A stretch of DNA of 64,000 bases from Larkinella terrae (GCF_009668025.1 NZ_WJXZ01000012.1:310001-374000), one strand, 5' to 3'. Shown: positions 28,216 to 36,986, counted from the stretch's first letter. A program made the numbers and translations. The notes: generated by a model from the sequence alone, not told the origin.

Positions 28216-31200
28216 ATGAAACAACTCAGTCTCTTTTTTATAACCGTAACGTTACTGACATCTGGTTGCAAACAGTTGGGTTCTTCGTCCGAAAAACCGC
28301 TTTTTCAATCGCTGGATTCGACCCGGACGGGCATCGGTTTTGTCAATCGGGTTCAGAATACCGATCAGTTTAACATCATCGATTACCTGTATTTCTACAA
28401 CGGCGCGGGTGTGGCCGCTGGCGACATCAACAACGACGGGCTGAGCGATCTGTATTTTGTCTCGAACCAGGGCAAAAACAGGCTTTATCTCAACAAAGGC
28501 GGAATGAAGTTCGAAGACATCACGCAGAAAGCCGGGGTCGAGGGCTTTTCGGATTGGCAGACGGGTGTCACGATGGCCGACGTCAACGGCGATGGCTGGC
28601 TGGATATTTACGTGTGCGCCGTCGGTAATTTCAAAGGACTGGAAGGTTCTAACGAGCTGTATATCAACAATCAGGACGGCACATTTACTGAAAAAGCCGC
28701 CGAATACGGATTGGACTTTACCGGTTTTTCGACGCAAGCTGCTTTCTTCGACTACGACCACGATGGCGATCTGGATTGCTACCTGCTCAACCACGCCGTC
28801 CATACCTCCCGCAGCTACGACCGCGTCACCGCCCGGAATCTACGCCAGAATGAATCCGGTGATTACCTGTTTCGGAATGATTTAGCAAAGAGCATGGGGC
28901 AGAGGGATAAGGGCAGAGGGGTGGGAGCAAATGAGAACCTCTCCGCCCCTCCGCCCCATGCCCTTACCCCTCTGCCCTCTGCCCAAAAACCGCATTTCAC
29001 CAACGTCAGCGAGCAGGCCGGGATTTTTGGGGCGGCAATGGGGTATGGACTGGGCATTTCGGTAGCGGATCTGAACAACGATGGCTGGGAAGATATTTAC
29101 GTTTCCAACGATTTTCACGAGGACGATTACTACTACATCAACAACGGCAAGGGCGGTTTTACAGAAAGTGTTCGGAAGGCGTTTGCACACGTCAGCCGGT
29201 TTTCGATGGGCAACGATGTGGCCGATGTCAATAACGATGGTTATCCGGATGTGGTCACGCTCGATATGTATCCCGAAGACGAAACCGTCGAGAAAATGTC
29301 GCTGGGCGAAGATCCGCTGGATATTTATCTCTACAAACTGAGCTTCGGTTACATGAACCAGTACAGCCGCAACTGTTTACAAATCAGTCAGTCAGGTAAA
29401 AAATTCATCGAAGTTGGGGCGATGGCTGGTGTTGCCGCTACCGACTGGAGCTGGTCGCCCCTGCTGGCCGATTACGACAACGACGGCATCAAGGATCTTT
29501 TCATTTCCAACGGGATTGCCCGGCGGCCCAACGACCTTGATTATGTGAAATACGCGTCCGACGACTCGTTGCGGTATGCGATGGAAACGTCCAAATCCGT
29601 CGATCAAAAGGCGATTTCGCTGATGCCTGAAGGCAAGGTGCATAACTATTTATACAAAGGTTCGTCTGACCTCCGGTTTGCCGACAAATCACTAGCGTGG
29701 GGTTTTGAAAAACCGACCTTTTCGAACGGGGCGGTTTATGCCGATCTGGACAACGACGGCGATCTGGATCTGGTTACGAACAACATCAACGACCCGGCCG
29801 ATCTCTATCAGAATCAGGCGAACGAACTGTTTCCCAATCATCACTACCTGAAAATCAGGCTTCAGGGTGATTCGCCGAACGCGTTTGGCGTGGGAGCAAA
29901 AGTGGTTCTGAAAACAAAAACCGGTTTGCAGCTCCAGCAACTGATGCCAACGCGCGGTTTTGAATCGTCCGTTGAGCCGGTTTTGACGTTTGGTTTGGGT
30001 GAAACTGCTACTGTCGATTCACTGATCGTGATCTGGCCGAACCAGAAAATGGAAATTCAAACCGGCGTAAAAGCCAATCAAACGCTGACGCTGAAGCAAA
30101 CGGCGGCCCGGCAGGATGTTGGCCCGTTTCGATTCACAGCCCCGGACCCCAAACCGCTCTTTGAGGACGTTACCAATCAGACGCCCATTGCGTATCAACA
30201 CCACGAAAATACCTATTTCGATTTTGTCCGCGAATCGTTGATGCCGTTCAAGGTGTCAGCGGAGGGCCCCAGGCTGGCCGTTGGCGACGTCAATGGTGAC
30301 GGGCGGGACGATTTTTACGCGGCCGGTGCCAAATGGCAACCCGGCAGTTTGCAGATTCAGCAGCCCGACGGGCGGTTTAGGACCAGTTACCAGCCGGTTT
30401 TTCAGGCGGATTCGACCTACGAGGACGTTGATGCGGTTTTCTTTGATGCTGATGGCGATAAGGATCTGGATTTGTACGTGGTTTCGGGTGGCAACGAATT
30501 TTTCGAGAAAATGACTGAGCAATTCGACCGCCTGTATTTGAACGACGGCAAAGGAAATTTCAGCCGTTCGACCGGTTTGCCGCCGATGTACGACAACAAA
30601 AGCTGCGTTCGGCCGGTCGATCTGGACGGAGACGGCGATTTGGATTTGTTCGTTGGTGGCCGCGTGACGGCGTTTGCGTACGGAAAAATTCCGAATTCCT
30701 ACCTGCTGATCAATGACGGAAAAGGCCGTTTTACGGATAAAACGGATCAACTGGCACCGGAACTGCGGAAAGCCGGGCTGGTGACGGATGCAATCTGGAT
30801 GGATTACGACCAGGACAAAGACCTCGATCTGGTGGTGGCCGGCGACTGGATGCCCATTCGCGTGTTCGCCAACCAGAAGGGAAAACTGGAAGCGGTTAAA
30901 AGCATTACCGACGAAAATACGCCCCTGAACGGTTTCTGGCAGTGTTTGACCGCTGCCGATTTCGACCGCGACGGTGATCTGGATCTGGTCGCCGGTAATC
31001 TCGGACTGAATACCAAATTCATTAAGCAACCCGAACCACGCCTGAAAATGTGGGTGAAGGATTTTGACAAAAACGGTAGCGTCGATCAGGTCCTGGCCTA
31101 CCAGCGCAATGGAAAAAACTGGTTTCCGGTCAATTTTAAAGATGAATTGGGCAAACAGATGCCGTCCATTATCAACAAGCGGTTTACGAACTACACGGCT

Positions 31201-31656
31201 TTTGCCGGAAAACCGGTCGATGAGTTATTTGAAAGCAGCGAATTGAAAGACGCCGAAGAACACGAAGTCAATCAGTTTGCCTCGGTTTACCTTGAAAATC
31301 AAGGCAATGGCCATTTTGTAGTTCATACCTTGCCGATGCTGGCGCAGGTTTCCAAGTTGTTTGCCCTCCGGGCCGACGATATCGACAACGACGGTTTTCC
31401 GGATGTGCTGGCGGGTGGAAATTTCTACGGGGTCAGTACATATCAGGGGCGCTATGATGCCAATTACGGCTTATTCCTCAAAAATAACGGAAGAAAAGCG
31501 GCTAATTCGAACCGGTTTACAGCTTTATCGCCGTTTGCGAGCGGTTTTCTGCTCGACGGTGAAGTCCGCGACATCAAACCGATTCGGGTTTCCGGTGTGC
31601 CGCTGTGGCTCGTTGCCCGCAACGACACGACGATGCAGGTGTTTCGAAAAAAATGA
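28216..31656 (+). CDS. FG-GAP/VCBS-repeat lipoprotein with ASPIC/UnbV domain (CRTAC1-like), copy 2
   Basis: A 1146-residue lipoprotein (TLLTSGC, Cys18), paralogue of the preceding gene with the same domain order: FG-GAP propeller, ASPIC/UnbV (about 560-640, TRGFESSVEPVLTFGLG), second FG-GAP region. Calcium-type loops include DINNDGLSDLYF, DVNGDGWLDIYV, DYDHDGDLDCYL and DLDGDGDLDLFV. Start: the ATG at 28216; the frame opens with a TTG at 28210. Residues about 226-256 are an insertion encoded by element A (SMGQRDKGRGVGANENL ... LTPLPSAQK) that makes the site about 19 residues longer than in copy 1 while keeping the frame. Such tandem FG-GAP genes next to SusC/SusD suggest a surface complex for an unknown ligand. 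Confidence 0.92.
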   Translation: MKQLSLFFITVTLLTSGCKQLGSSSEKPLFQSLDSTRTGIGFVNRVQNTDQFNIIDYLYFYNGAGVAAGDINNDGLSDLYFVSNQGKNRLYLNKGGMKFEDITQKAGVEGFSDWQTGVTMADVNGDGWLDIYVCAVGNFKGLEGSNELYINNQDGTFTEKAAEYGLDFTGFSTQAAFFDYDHDGDLDCYLLNHAVHTSRSYDRVTARNLRQNESGDYLFRNDLAKSMGQRDKGRGVGANENLSAPPPHALTPLPSAQKPHFTNVSEQAGIFGAAMGYGLGISVADLNNDGWEDIYVSNDFHEDDYYYINNGKGGFTESVRKAFAHVSRFSMGNDVADVNNDGYPDVVTLDMYPEDETVEKMSLGEDPLDIYLYKLSFGYMNQYSRNCLQISQSGKKFIEVGAMAGVAATDWSWSPLLADYDNDGIKDLFISNGIARRPNDLDYVKYASDDSLRYAMETSKSVDQKAISLMPEGKVHNYLYKGSSDLRFADKSLAWGFEKPTFSNGAVYADLDNDGDLDLVTNNINDPADLYQNQANELFPNHHYLKIRLQGDSPNAFGVGAKVVLKTKTGLQLQQLMPTRGFESSVEPVLTFGLGETATVDSLIVIWPNQKMEIQTGVKANQTLTLKQTAARQDVGPFRFTAPDPKPLFEDVTNQTPIAYQHHENTYFDFVRESLMPFKVSAEGPRLAVGDVNGDGRDDFYAAGAKWQPGSLQIQQPDGRFRTSYQPVFQADSTYEDVDAVFFDADGDKDLDLYVVSGGNEFFEKMTEQFDRLYLNDGKGNFSRSTGLPPMYDNKSCVRPVDLDGDGDLDLFVGGRVTAFAYGKIPNSYLLINDGKGRFTDKTDQLAPELRKAGLVTDAIWMDYDQDKDLDLVVAGDWMPIRVFANQKGKLEAVKSITDENTPLNGFWQCLTAADFDRDGDLDLVAGNLGLNTKFIKQPEPRLKMWVKDFDKNGSVDQVLAYQRNGKNWFPVNFKDELGKQMPSIINKRFTNYTAFAGKPVDELFESSELKDAEEHEVNQFASVYLENQGNGHFVVHTLPMLAQVSKLFALRADDIDNDGFPDVLAGGNFYGVSTYQGRYDANYGLFLKNNGRKAANSNRFTALSPFASGFLLDGEVRDIKPIRVSGVPLWLVARNDTTMQVFRKK
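28891..28984. repeat. Hairpin repeat, element A copy 3, inserted in frame in FG-GAP copy 2
   Basis: The arm at 28897-28915 (GGGCAGAGGGATAAGGGCA) pairs with 28959-28977 over 19 bp with one mismatch, and outer bases extend the pairing imperfectly. In the host frame it encodes MGQRDKGRGVG at its start and LTPLPSAQK at its end, nearly the same peptides as the insertion at 17037-17120. Confidence 0.88.
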
Positions 31657-31657
31657 A

Positions 31658-31711
31658 GAATGACTGACGACGAATGAGCTACCGCATCCAACCATTCATC
31701 GTTCATCATTC
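31658..31711. repeat. Hairpin repeat, element B copy 2 (imperfect, reverse orientation)
   Basis: 31658-31676 pairs with 31693-31711 over 19 positions with four mismatches. The sequence continues to about 31726 with the ATTCATAATCCATAATC typical of element B. The loop read on the minus strand has ATGCGGTAGCT, matching the GCTGCGGTAGC loop of copy 1 at 12228-12245. It begins 2 nt after the stop of FG-GAP copy 2. Confidence 0.7.
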
Positions 31712-31736
31712 ATAATCCATAATCTTTGAGAAGGTC

Positions 31737-31772
31737 TTGTGTATCAGATATACCTTTTTTAAGGTAAATTTG
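31737..31772 (+). promoter_or_regulatory. Predicted promoter of the haloperoxidase-like gene
   Basis: The -7 box TAAATTTG (31765-31772) matches TAnnTTTG exactly, and TTG at 31737-31739 may be the -33 element (25-nt spacing). The ATG at 31806 follows 33 nt later. So this gene may be transcribed on its own as well as from upstream. Confidence 0.5.
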
Positions 31773-31805
31773 TAGTCCTCTTGTACTTATTGATTCGTGC
31801 AGTTC

Positions 31806-33158
31806 ATGAAAAACGATAAACTGTGGGTTTTCTTTCTAGTTGGCTTGTGGATTTTTGCCGGTTGCCAGCCCAAAGCCACGCCCGAAGAATACAACGCCAA
31901 AGCCGCCGAACCGGAACGTTATCACCAGTGTGTCAAACAGTTGACGGACGTTATTATCCACGACATTTTCTCACCACCGGTTGCCAGCCGGATTTATGGC
32001 TACGCCAATCTGGCCGGTTATGAAGCGATGGTGCCGGGTCAGTCGGGTTATGAATCGCTGAGCGGAAAACTTCGAAACTTTACCGCCCCACCCAAGCCCG
32101 AACCGGGTCAGGAATACTGTTTTCCGCTCGCCAGCACCCGGGCTTTTCTAACCGTTGGCCGCAATTTGACGTTTTCCGGCGATATGTTCGACGGTTTTGA
32201 AAAGAAATTTTATGATGATTATAAGGCCATTGGCGTTCCCGACGACGTAATCGAGCGTTCGATGGCGTACGGGGAAGCCGTCGCCAAACACATCATGGAG
32301 TTTGCGAGCAAGGATTCGTACAAGCAAACGCGCGGTTTTAAACACACCGTTACCAACGCGGAAGGGACCTGGGTGCCAACGCCCCCGGCCTACATGGAAG
32401 CCGCCGAGCCGAAATGGATGAAAATCCGCTGCTGGGTGATGGATACCTGCTCGCAATTTATGCCGCCCAAAGCCATACCGTATAACATGACGAAGGGAAG
32501 TCCGTTCTACAAGCTGGCCGACGAAGTGTATCAGTTAGGTATCCATCAAACCGAGGAACAGCGTAAAATTGCGTTTTTCTGGGACGATAATGCCTTCGTG
32601 ATGAATGTGGCCGGGCACGTTTCGTACGCTTCCAAAAAAATGACGCCGGGCGGTCACTGGCTGGCCATTGCGGCAACCATTGCCCGACAGCAAAAAGCGG
32701 ATTTTGCCAAGAGCGTACAGGCTTACACCCTGACCGCCTTTGCCCTGGCCGACGGTTTTATCAGTTGCTGGGATGAAAAATACCGCAGTAACCGCATCCG
32801 GCCCGAAACCGTGATCAACAAATTTATCGATCCGAAGTGGACGCCCTACCTCCAGACTCCGCCGTTTCCGGAATATACCAGCGGCCACAGCGTGATTTCA
32901 GCCGCTGCCGCCGAAGTATTGACCCTGCTGTACGGCGATAATGTTGCCTTCACCGACTCGACGGAAAACCCGTACGGCCACGGAGTGCGCTCGTTCAAGT
33001 CGTTCCGGGATGCCGCAATTGAAGCTTCCTATAGCCGGTTATACGGCGGGATTCACTTCCGCGATGCCCTGGAACTCGGCAATGTGCAAGGCCGGAAAGT
33101 CGGTGAGTACGTGGTGGAAAAACTAGCTCCCAAGAAACAGGTTGCCCTCGGACGGTAA
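31806..33158 (+). CDS. Vanadium-dependent haloperoxidase / PAP2-superfamily lipoprotein
   Basis: A 450-residue lipoprotein (WIFAGC, Cys20) with the three active-site motifs of the vanadium haloperoxidase and acid-phosphatase superfamily: K325-x6-R332-P333 (KYRSNRIRP), SGH at 359-361 in PEYTSGHSV, and S410-R411-x5-H417 (SRLYGGIHF). These residues bind vanadate or phosphate. Family members either oxidise halides with peroxide or remove phosphate from lipids, and sequence alone cannot separate the two here. The ATG at 31806 is preferred to the GTG at 31797. It is the last gene of the co-oriented SusC/SusD/FG-GAP group. Confidence 0.88.
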   Translation: MKNDKLWVFFLVGLWIFAGCQPKATPEEYNAKAAEPERYHQCVKQLTDVIIHDIFSPPVASRIYGYANLAGYEAMVPGQSGYESLSGKLRNFTAPPKPEPGQEYCFPLASTRAFLTVGRNLTFSGDMFDGFEKKFYDDYKAIGVPDDVIERSMAYGEAVAKHIMEFASKDSYKQTRGFKHTVTNAEGTWVPTPPAYMEAAEPKWMKIRCWVMDTCSQFMPPKAIPYNMTKGSPFYKLADEVYQLGIHQTEEQRKIAFFWDDNAFVMNVAGHVSYASKKMTPGGHWLAIAATIARQQKADFAKSVQAYTLTAFALADGFISCWDEKYRSNRIRPETVINKFIDPKWTPYLQTPPFPEYTSGHSVISAAAAEVLTLLYGDNVAFTDSTENPYGHGVRSFKSFRDAAIEASYSRLYGGIHFRDALELGNVQGRKVGEYVVEKLAPKKQVALGR

Positions 33159-33199
33159 TTCAGGCCCTATTTACTATATCAATCACCACCATCTTGTCC

Positions 33200-33841
33200 A
33201 TGTTGACCATCCGGGATTTTAGTAAATCGTACCACAACCGGTTGGTGCTGGCGATTCCGCAGGCCGATTTCCCGCCGGGTATTCATTGGATAAAAGGCCG
33301 CAACGGTTCGGGGAAAACAACCTTTTTTCGGTCCGTTGCGGGCCTGCTACCGTTCGAAGGAACGCTGATCCTGGATGAAAAATATGACATCCGAAAGCAA
33401 CCGGTCGATTACCGCCTGCGGGTTAATTACGGCGAAGCCGAACCTGTTTACCCCCAATTTCTGACGGCCTGGGAGCTGATCCGCTGGGTGGCTGCCACCA
33501 AACGTGCGCCCGATCAGCAGGTCGACGAGTTGATTGAATTGTTCGGAATCCGGGATTTTATGAAAACGCCGATCGGCACGTATTCGAGCGGGATGCTCAA
33601 AAAAACGTCGCTGGTGCTGGCTTTTCTGGGAAAACCGCACCTTATTCTGCTCGACGAACCGCTCATCACGCTCGACCACGCAACTACGCGGGTCGTCATC
33701 GAACGCATCCGGCAACAACGTCAGCAGGGCGTGAGTTTTCTGCTGTCGACGCACCAGGACGTTGACCCTTCGGAATTACCGGTCGATTCGGTCTGGATTG
33801 TGCAACAACAAACTCTGTCGCTCATCGCACAACCAGCCTGA
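33200..33841 (+). CDS. ABC transporter ATP-binding protein
   Basis: A 213-residue ATPase with Walker A GRNGSGKTT, signature YSSGMLKKTS (a divergent LSGGQ), Walker B LILLDEP and the switch histidine in LLSTHQD. It is short and resembles ATPases of small exporters of the CcmA/YhaQ type. The ATG at 33200 is chosen over the TTG at 33194. The stop is 2 nt before the next gene, its probable membrane partner. Confidence 0.9.
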   Translation: MLTIRDFSKSYHNRLVLAIPQADFPPGIHWIKGRNGSGKTTFFRSVAGLLPFEGTLILDEKYDIRKQPVDYRLRVNYGEAEPVYPQFLTAWELIRWVAATKRAPDQQVDELIELFGIRDFMKTPIGTYSSGMLKKTSLVLAFLGKPHLILLDEPLITLDHATTRVVIERIRQQRQQGVSFLLSTHQDVDPSELPVDSVWIVQQQTLSLIAQPA

Positions 33842-33843
33842 TT

Positions 33844-34950
33844 ATGACTGCCTTATGGACGCTCCCGGAAAAGCTGATCGTGCGCCAGTTTTACCTGCAA
33901 AATACCGGCCTGTTCATCGTGGTTTTGATGCTCGGTTTCGGCTTTCTGAGTTCCAACGAGCACATTGCACTCGCCACGTACGCGGTACATGACGTTTTCT
34001 TTCTGACGGGCTACCTTGTGTGCTGGCTGCTCTATACGGTTTACGCCATCCGGTTCAGCCTGCGGCTTTTCCAAACTACGGATTTGTTGCAACTTTTCCG
34101 GCTCATCCCGCCCGTCAAACGCGTAATTATTCTGTATTTACTCCACCTGCAATTGCTGGCTCCCGTTATCCTGTATGCCGGTTTTGTCCTTTGGGTCGGC
34201 AGCAGGCAAAACACGACACTGGCCAACGGAATCATCCTGCTGGCGGTTGGAATTTTCTCAATTCTGCCATTGCCGTTCGTAGAACGGGTGTTGCGGAACC
34301 CGAATCTGGAGCAGTTCACCGGCAATCTGGGTGCCTGGCTCCGGCAACGGCTGAGTACACCGTACAGTTTATTTTTCGTTCGCTACCTCTTCCGTGACCA
34401 ACCAGCAACCCTGTTGCTGACAAAAACCGGTTCCTGTCTGGTAACCATCGGGGTGCTGGCCCTCTACCCTACTGACGACTATGACATTCGTTTACTTTCC
34501 CTGGGCATGTTGCTGTCGGCGGCTTTTCACGCGGGGATTATTTTTGAACTGTATCAATTTGAAGCGACCCAGTTACTTTTATTACGCAATTTGCCCCTGT
34601 CAATCACCAGGCGGCTAATGAATTACGTCGGAATCATTGCATTGATTGTCAGCCCCGAAGCGGTTTTGCTGATTTATAATCACCCGAAGGAGGTTTCCGT
34701 TCCAGCTATAATCGGCGTTTGGGCGTTTGGGCTTGGTTTATTGATGCTGCAATACGTTACCCTGCTGTCCCGACACCACGACCGCGACCGGTTTATGGGC
34801 CGGTTATTCTGGCCGATTATCGCCTGTTTTTTGCTGATTATGTACCGATTGCCGGTCTGGGGACTAGCCGTTACCAGCCTGATCGCAGCTTCGGCGCTAT
34901 TCGTTTTCAAGTATTACAACTCATCCTGGGAAACCGGGGAGACAGAATAA
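33844..34950 (+). CDS. Putative ABC transporter membrane subunit
   Basis: A 368-residue polytopic protein with about nine to ten hydrophobic helices (for example FIVVLMLGFGFL, VFFLTGYLVCWLLYTVYA and LLLAVGIF-like runs). It shares no strong motif but follows the ATP-binding gene by 2 nt, so the two probably form one transporter. Several Bacteroidota exporters have this two-gene form. Substrate unknown; a role in exporting a lipid, peptide or drug is only a guess. A terminator follows and the convergent TetR gene lies beyond it. Confidence 0.75.
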   Translation: MTALWTLPEKLIVRQFYLQNTGLFIVVLMLGFGFLSSNEHIALATYAVHDVFFLTGYLVCWLLYTVYAIRFSLRLFQTTDLLQLFRLIPPVKRVIILYLLHLQLLAPVILYAGFVLWVGSRQNTTLANGIILLAVGIFSILPLPFVERVLRNPNLEQFTGNLGAWLRQRLSTPYSLFFVRYLFRDQPATLLLTKTGSCLVTIGVLALYPTDDYDIRLLSLGMLLSAAFHAGIIFELYQFEATQLLLLRNLPLSITRRLMNYVGIIALIVSPEAVLLIYNHPKEVSVPAIIGVWAFGLGLLMLQYVTLLSRHHDRDRFMGRLFWPIIACFLLIMYRLPVWGLAVTSLIAASALFVFKYYNSSWETGETE

Positions 34951-34952
34951 AA

Positions 34953-34987
34953 AAACCGATAGCGCCTTTTAAAGCGACTATCGGTTT
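34953..34987. terminator. Bidirectional terminator between ABC permease and TetR genes
   Basis: AAACCGATAG (34953-34962) pairs with CTATCGGTTT (34978-34987), 10 bp with a 15-nt loop that can pair further (GCGC...GCG). It lies 3 nt after the permease stop and before the convergent TetR gene. Confidence 0.6.
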
Positions 34988-35015
34988 GGACAGAGAAAAT
35001 AGTAATAGCAATTTC

Positions 35016-35684
35016 TTACCAGTACGTGGACGGAACGCCCGTCTGATGCACTTCCAGCGACACATTTTCGGATTGTACCGCCATGCGGTTTAGGGCGGTA
35101 TAAATAACGCGCACGGCTTCTTCGATTCGGTGCCAGCCTTCTTCGGTCGAGAGATTAATCCCGATCATCGTCCGGTTATTTTTCGACAAAAGCGTCAAGT
35201 ACGACATGGCGCCGGTCATAATTGCCGAAACTGCCTGAAAATCAGCGCCCTTTACGTAGGCAAGCTGACCAACCATCCGGGTCAGTTCTTCGTCGTAGGC
35301 GGCACTGGCCTCGGCGGCCATCTGGCTCTCTTCGGCTACCGTTGCTTTCAGGACCTGGAAAGCCGCCGGGAACTGCCGGAAAAACCGGTAGGTGTGTACC
35401 AATTGTTTATACCAAAGTTTGGATAGATCATTCTCGTGAACCGGACGCAGTTGCTCCAGCGTGGCCGGACTGAGTAACGGAAACAATCGCCCCATTTTAA
35501 TGTAATGAGTCAGAAGTCCGTCCAGGCCACCAAAATAGCGATAGATGAGTACCTTACTGACTCCGGCTTTTTCAGAAATTCGGTTGATCCCAATTCCCTC
35601 AATCCCTTTTTCTGCGATCACTTCTTCAAGGGCATTAATAATTCTTTGTGAAGTTTGCGCACGGTTGCGTTTTAATTTTTCCAT
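35016..35684 (-). CDS. TetR-family transcriptional regulator
   Basis: A 222-residue regulator. The N-terminal helix-turn-helix (about 15-60) reads ALEEVIAEKGIEGIG and NRISEKAGVSKVLIYRYFGG, the typical TetR DNA-binding pattern. The remainder is a helical ligand-binding domain with no identifiable specificity. The start at 35684 (MEKLKRNRAQTSQRIINA) fits the usual length. It converges on the ABC transporter genes, which it might control, but no operator was found to support that. Confidence 0.88.
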   Translation of the reverse strand: MEKLKRNRAQTSQRIINALEEVIAEKGIEGIGINRISEKAGVSKVLIYRYFGGLDGLLTHYIKMGRLFPLLSPATLEQLRPVHENDLSKLWYKQLVHTYRFFRQFPAAFQVLKATVAEESQMAAEASAAYDEELTRMVGQLAYVKGADFQAVSAIMTGAMSYLTLLSKNNRTMIGINLSTEEGWHRIEEAVRVIYTALNRMAVQSENVSLEVHQTGVPSTYW

Positions 35685-35787
35685 CGGTAAGAGATTATTA
35701 GCTTTCAGTCACTAATCAGACGCAAGGCGATCAAAAAAGTCACATAGAAGTTACAAAAATCTTCAGAAACGAATCATCACACCGCCG

Positions 35788-36048
35788 TTACGCGTTCTGA
35801 CGGCTTTTGATGAGCGCCATAATCCCCAAAATCACCAGAGCTCCGAGGAAGGCCGTCAGAATCCGGGCGGGTAATTCGGAGAGTCCCAGTACGGTTTGTA
35901 AGTCGCTGCCTAACAGCCAGCTACCCACAAAGCTACCTGCAATTCCGAGTAGAATCTGAATCCAGATTGAGAAAGAAAAACGTTTGAAAACCAGGTCGGC
36001 CAACCAGCCCGCTACGGCTCCCACTAAGATGGTAACAAGAATTCCCAT
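35788..36048 (-). CDS. GlsB/YeaQ/YmgE-family small membrane protein
   Basis: An 86-residue protein with three hydrophobic segments and the glycine-rich family pattern (LVGAVAGWLADLVF, ILLGIAGSFVGSWLLG). The family is annotated as transglycosylase-associated or stress-response membrane proteins, with no established reaction. It is a single gene between the TetR regulator and the sdh operon, on the same strand as both. Confidence 0.85.
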   Translation of the reverse strand: MGILVTILVGAVAGWLADLVFKRFSFSIWIQILLGIAGSFVGSWLLGSDLQTVLGLSELPARILTAFLGALVILGIMALIKSRQNA

Positions 36049-36182
36049 GACTTCCGAGATTTTTAAAATGGATAAAATGAACGCACTTTACGTCAATCGA
36101 TTAGAATGATTGTTTTATCCAGACGCGGAATCCGCTTCGAAGTCACACTTGATGTTCTATTTTTCTAGAAATGGTAACAAAA

Positions 36183-36209
36183 AACGCCCGACCATGCTGG
36201 ACGGGCGTT
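36183..36209 (-). terminator. Terminator of the sdhCAB operon
   Basis: AACGCCCG (36183-36190) pairs with CGGGCGTT (36202-36209), and the stem can extend inward. Read on the minus strand it is followed by TTTTTTGTT, a good U-tract, 25 nt after the sdhB stop. Confidence 0.7.
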
Positions 36210-36233
36210 CTAAGAGTAAACCCGAGGGACTGT

Positions 36234-36986
36234 TTATGCGTTGTTCGATGCCAATTTTGCACCCAGGTATTCGCGGTTCAACCGGGCGATGTGATCCAGC
36301 GAAATGGATTTTGGACATTCCACTGAACAGGCGCCCGTGAACGAGCAGGCTCCGAAACCTTCGGCGTCCATCTGAGCCACCATGCGTTCGGCCCGTAGCT
36401 GGTGTTCGGCGTGACCTTGCGGCAAAACCGCCAGCTGAGAAATCTTGGCAGCCGTAAAAAGCATCGCTGACGCGTTTTTACAGGCGGCAACGCAGGCTCC
36501 ACAACCGATACATTGGGCCGCATCCATCGCTTCATCCGCAATTTCGCGCGGAATCAGGATGTCGTTGGCATCCGGTGCCGAACCCGTGTTCACCGAAACA
36601 TACCCACCGGCCTGAATAATCCGATCGAACGCTTCACGATCAACCACCAAATCCTTGATCACCGGAAAGGCCCGTGCCCGCCAGGGTTCCACCACGATGG
36701 TATCGCCATCGTTGAAACTCCGCATGTGCAGCTGGCAGGTGGTCGTACCGGTTTCCGGACCGTGGGGCCGGCCATTGATGTACATCGAGCACATGCCGCA
36801 GATTCCTTCGCGACAGTCGTGATCAAACGCCACCGGTTCTTCCCCTTTGTGGGATAATTCTTCGTTCAAAACGTCGAACATTTCCAGAAAAGACATATCC
36901 GGCGAAACATCCGACAGTTTATAATCCACCATTTTGCCTGGTGTTTGGCTATTTTTTTGTCTCCAGACTTTTAAGGCAATATTCAT
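36234..36986 (-). CDS. sdhB: Succinate dehydrogenase / fumarate reductase iron-sulfur subunit
   Basis: A 250-residue protein that carries electrons between the flavoprotein and the membrane anchor of complex II. The 2Fe-2S ligands are in [19 protein letters not shown] and TTTCQLHM; the 4Fe-4S ligands in [13 protein letters not shown]; and the 3Fe-4S ligands in [14 protein letters not shown]. The type matches the Bacteroidota enzyme that works with menaquinone and a single cytochrome b anchor. It is the last gene of sdhCAB, 62 bp after sdhA, and is followed by a terminator. Confidence 0.96.
   Translation of the reverse strand: MNIALKVWRQKNSQTPGKMVDYKLSDVSPDMSFLEMFDVLNEELSHKGEEPVAFDHDCREGICGMCSMYINGRPHGPETGTTTCQLHMRSFNDGDTIVVEPWRARAFPVIKDLVVDREAFDRIIQAGGYVSVNTGSAPDANDILIPREIADEAMDAAQCIGCGACVAACKNASAMLFTAAKISQLAVLPQGHAEHQLRAERMVAQMDAEGFGACSFTGACSVECPKSISLDHIARLNREYLGAKLASNNA

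Noticed and set aside
10365-28984. Element A as a G-quadruplex signal
   Set aside because: G-runs of three are present, but spacing is irregular and the complementary C-rich arm makes a hairpin the simpler reading; the idea cannot be settled by eye.
24696-31656. The two FG-GAP genes as one gene split by a frameshift
   Set aside because: Each has its own lipoprotein signal, complete domain set and stop codon, so they are a tandem duplication.
36110-36340. A 76-codon plus-strand frame across the sdhB terminator
   Set aside because: It overlaps the terminator hairpin and the end of sdhB and has no protein-like features.
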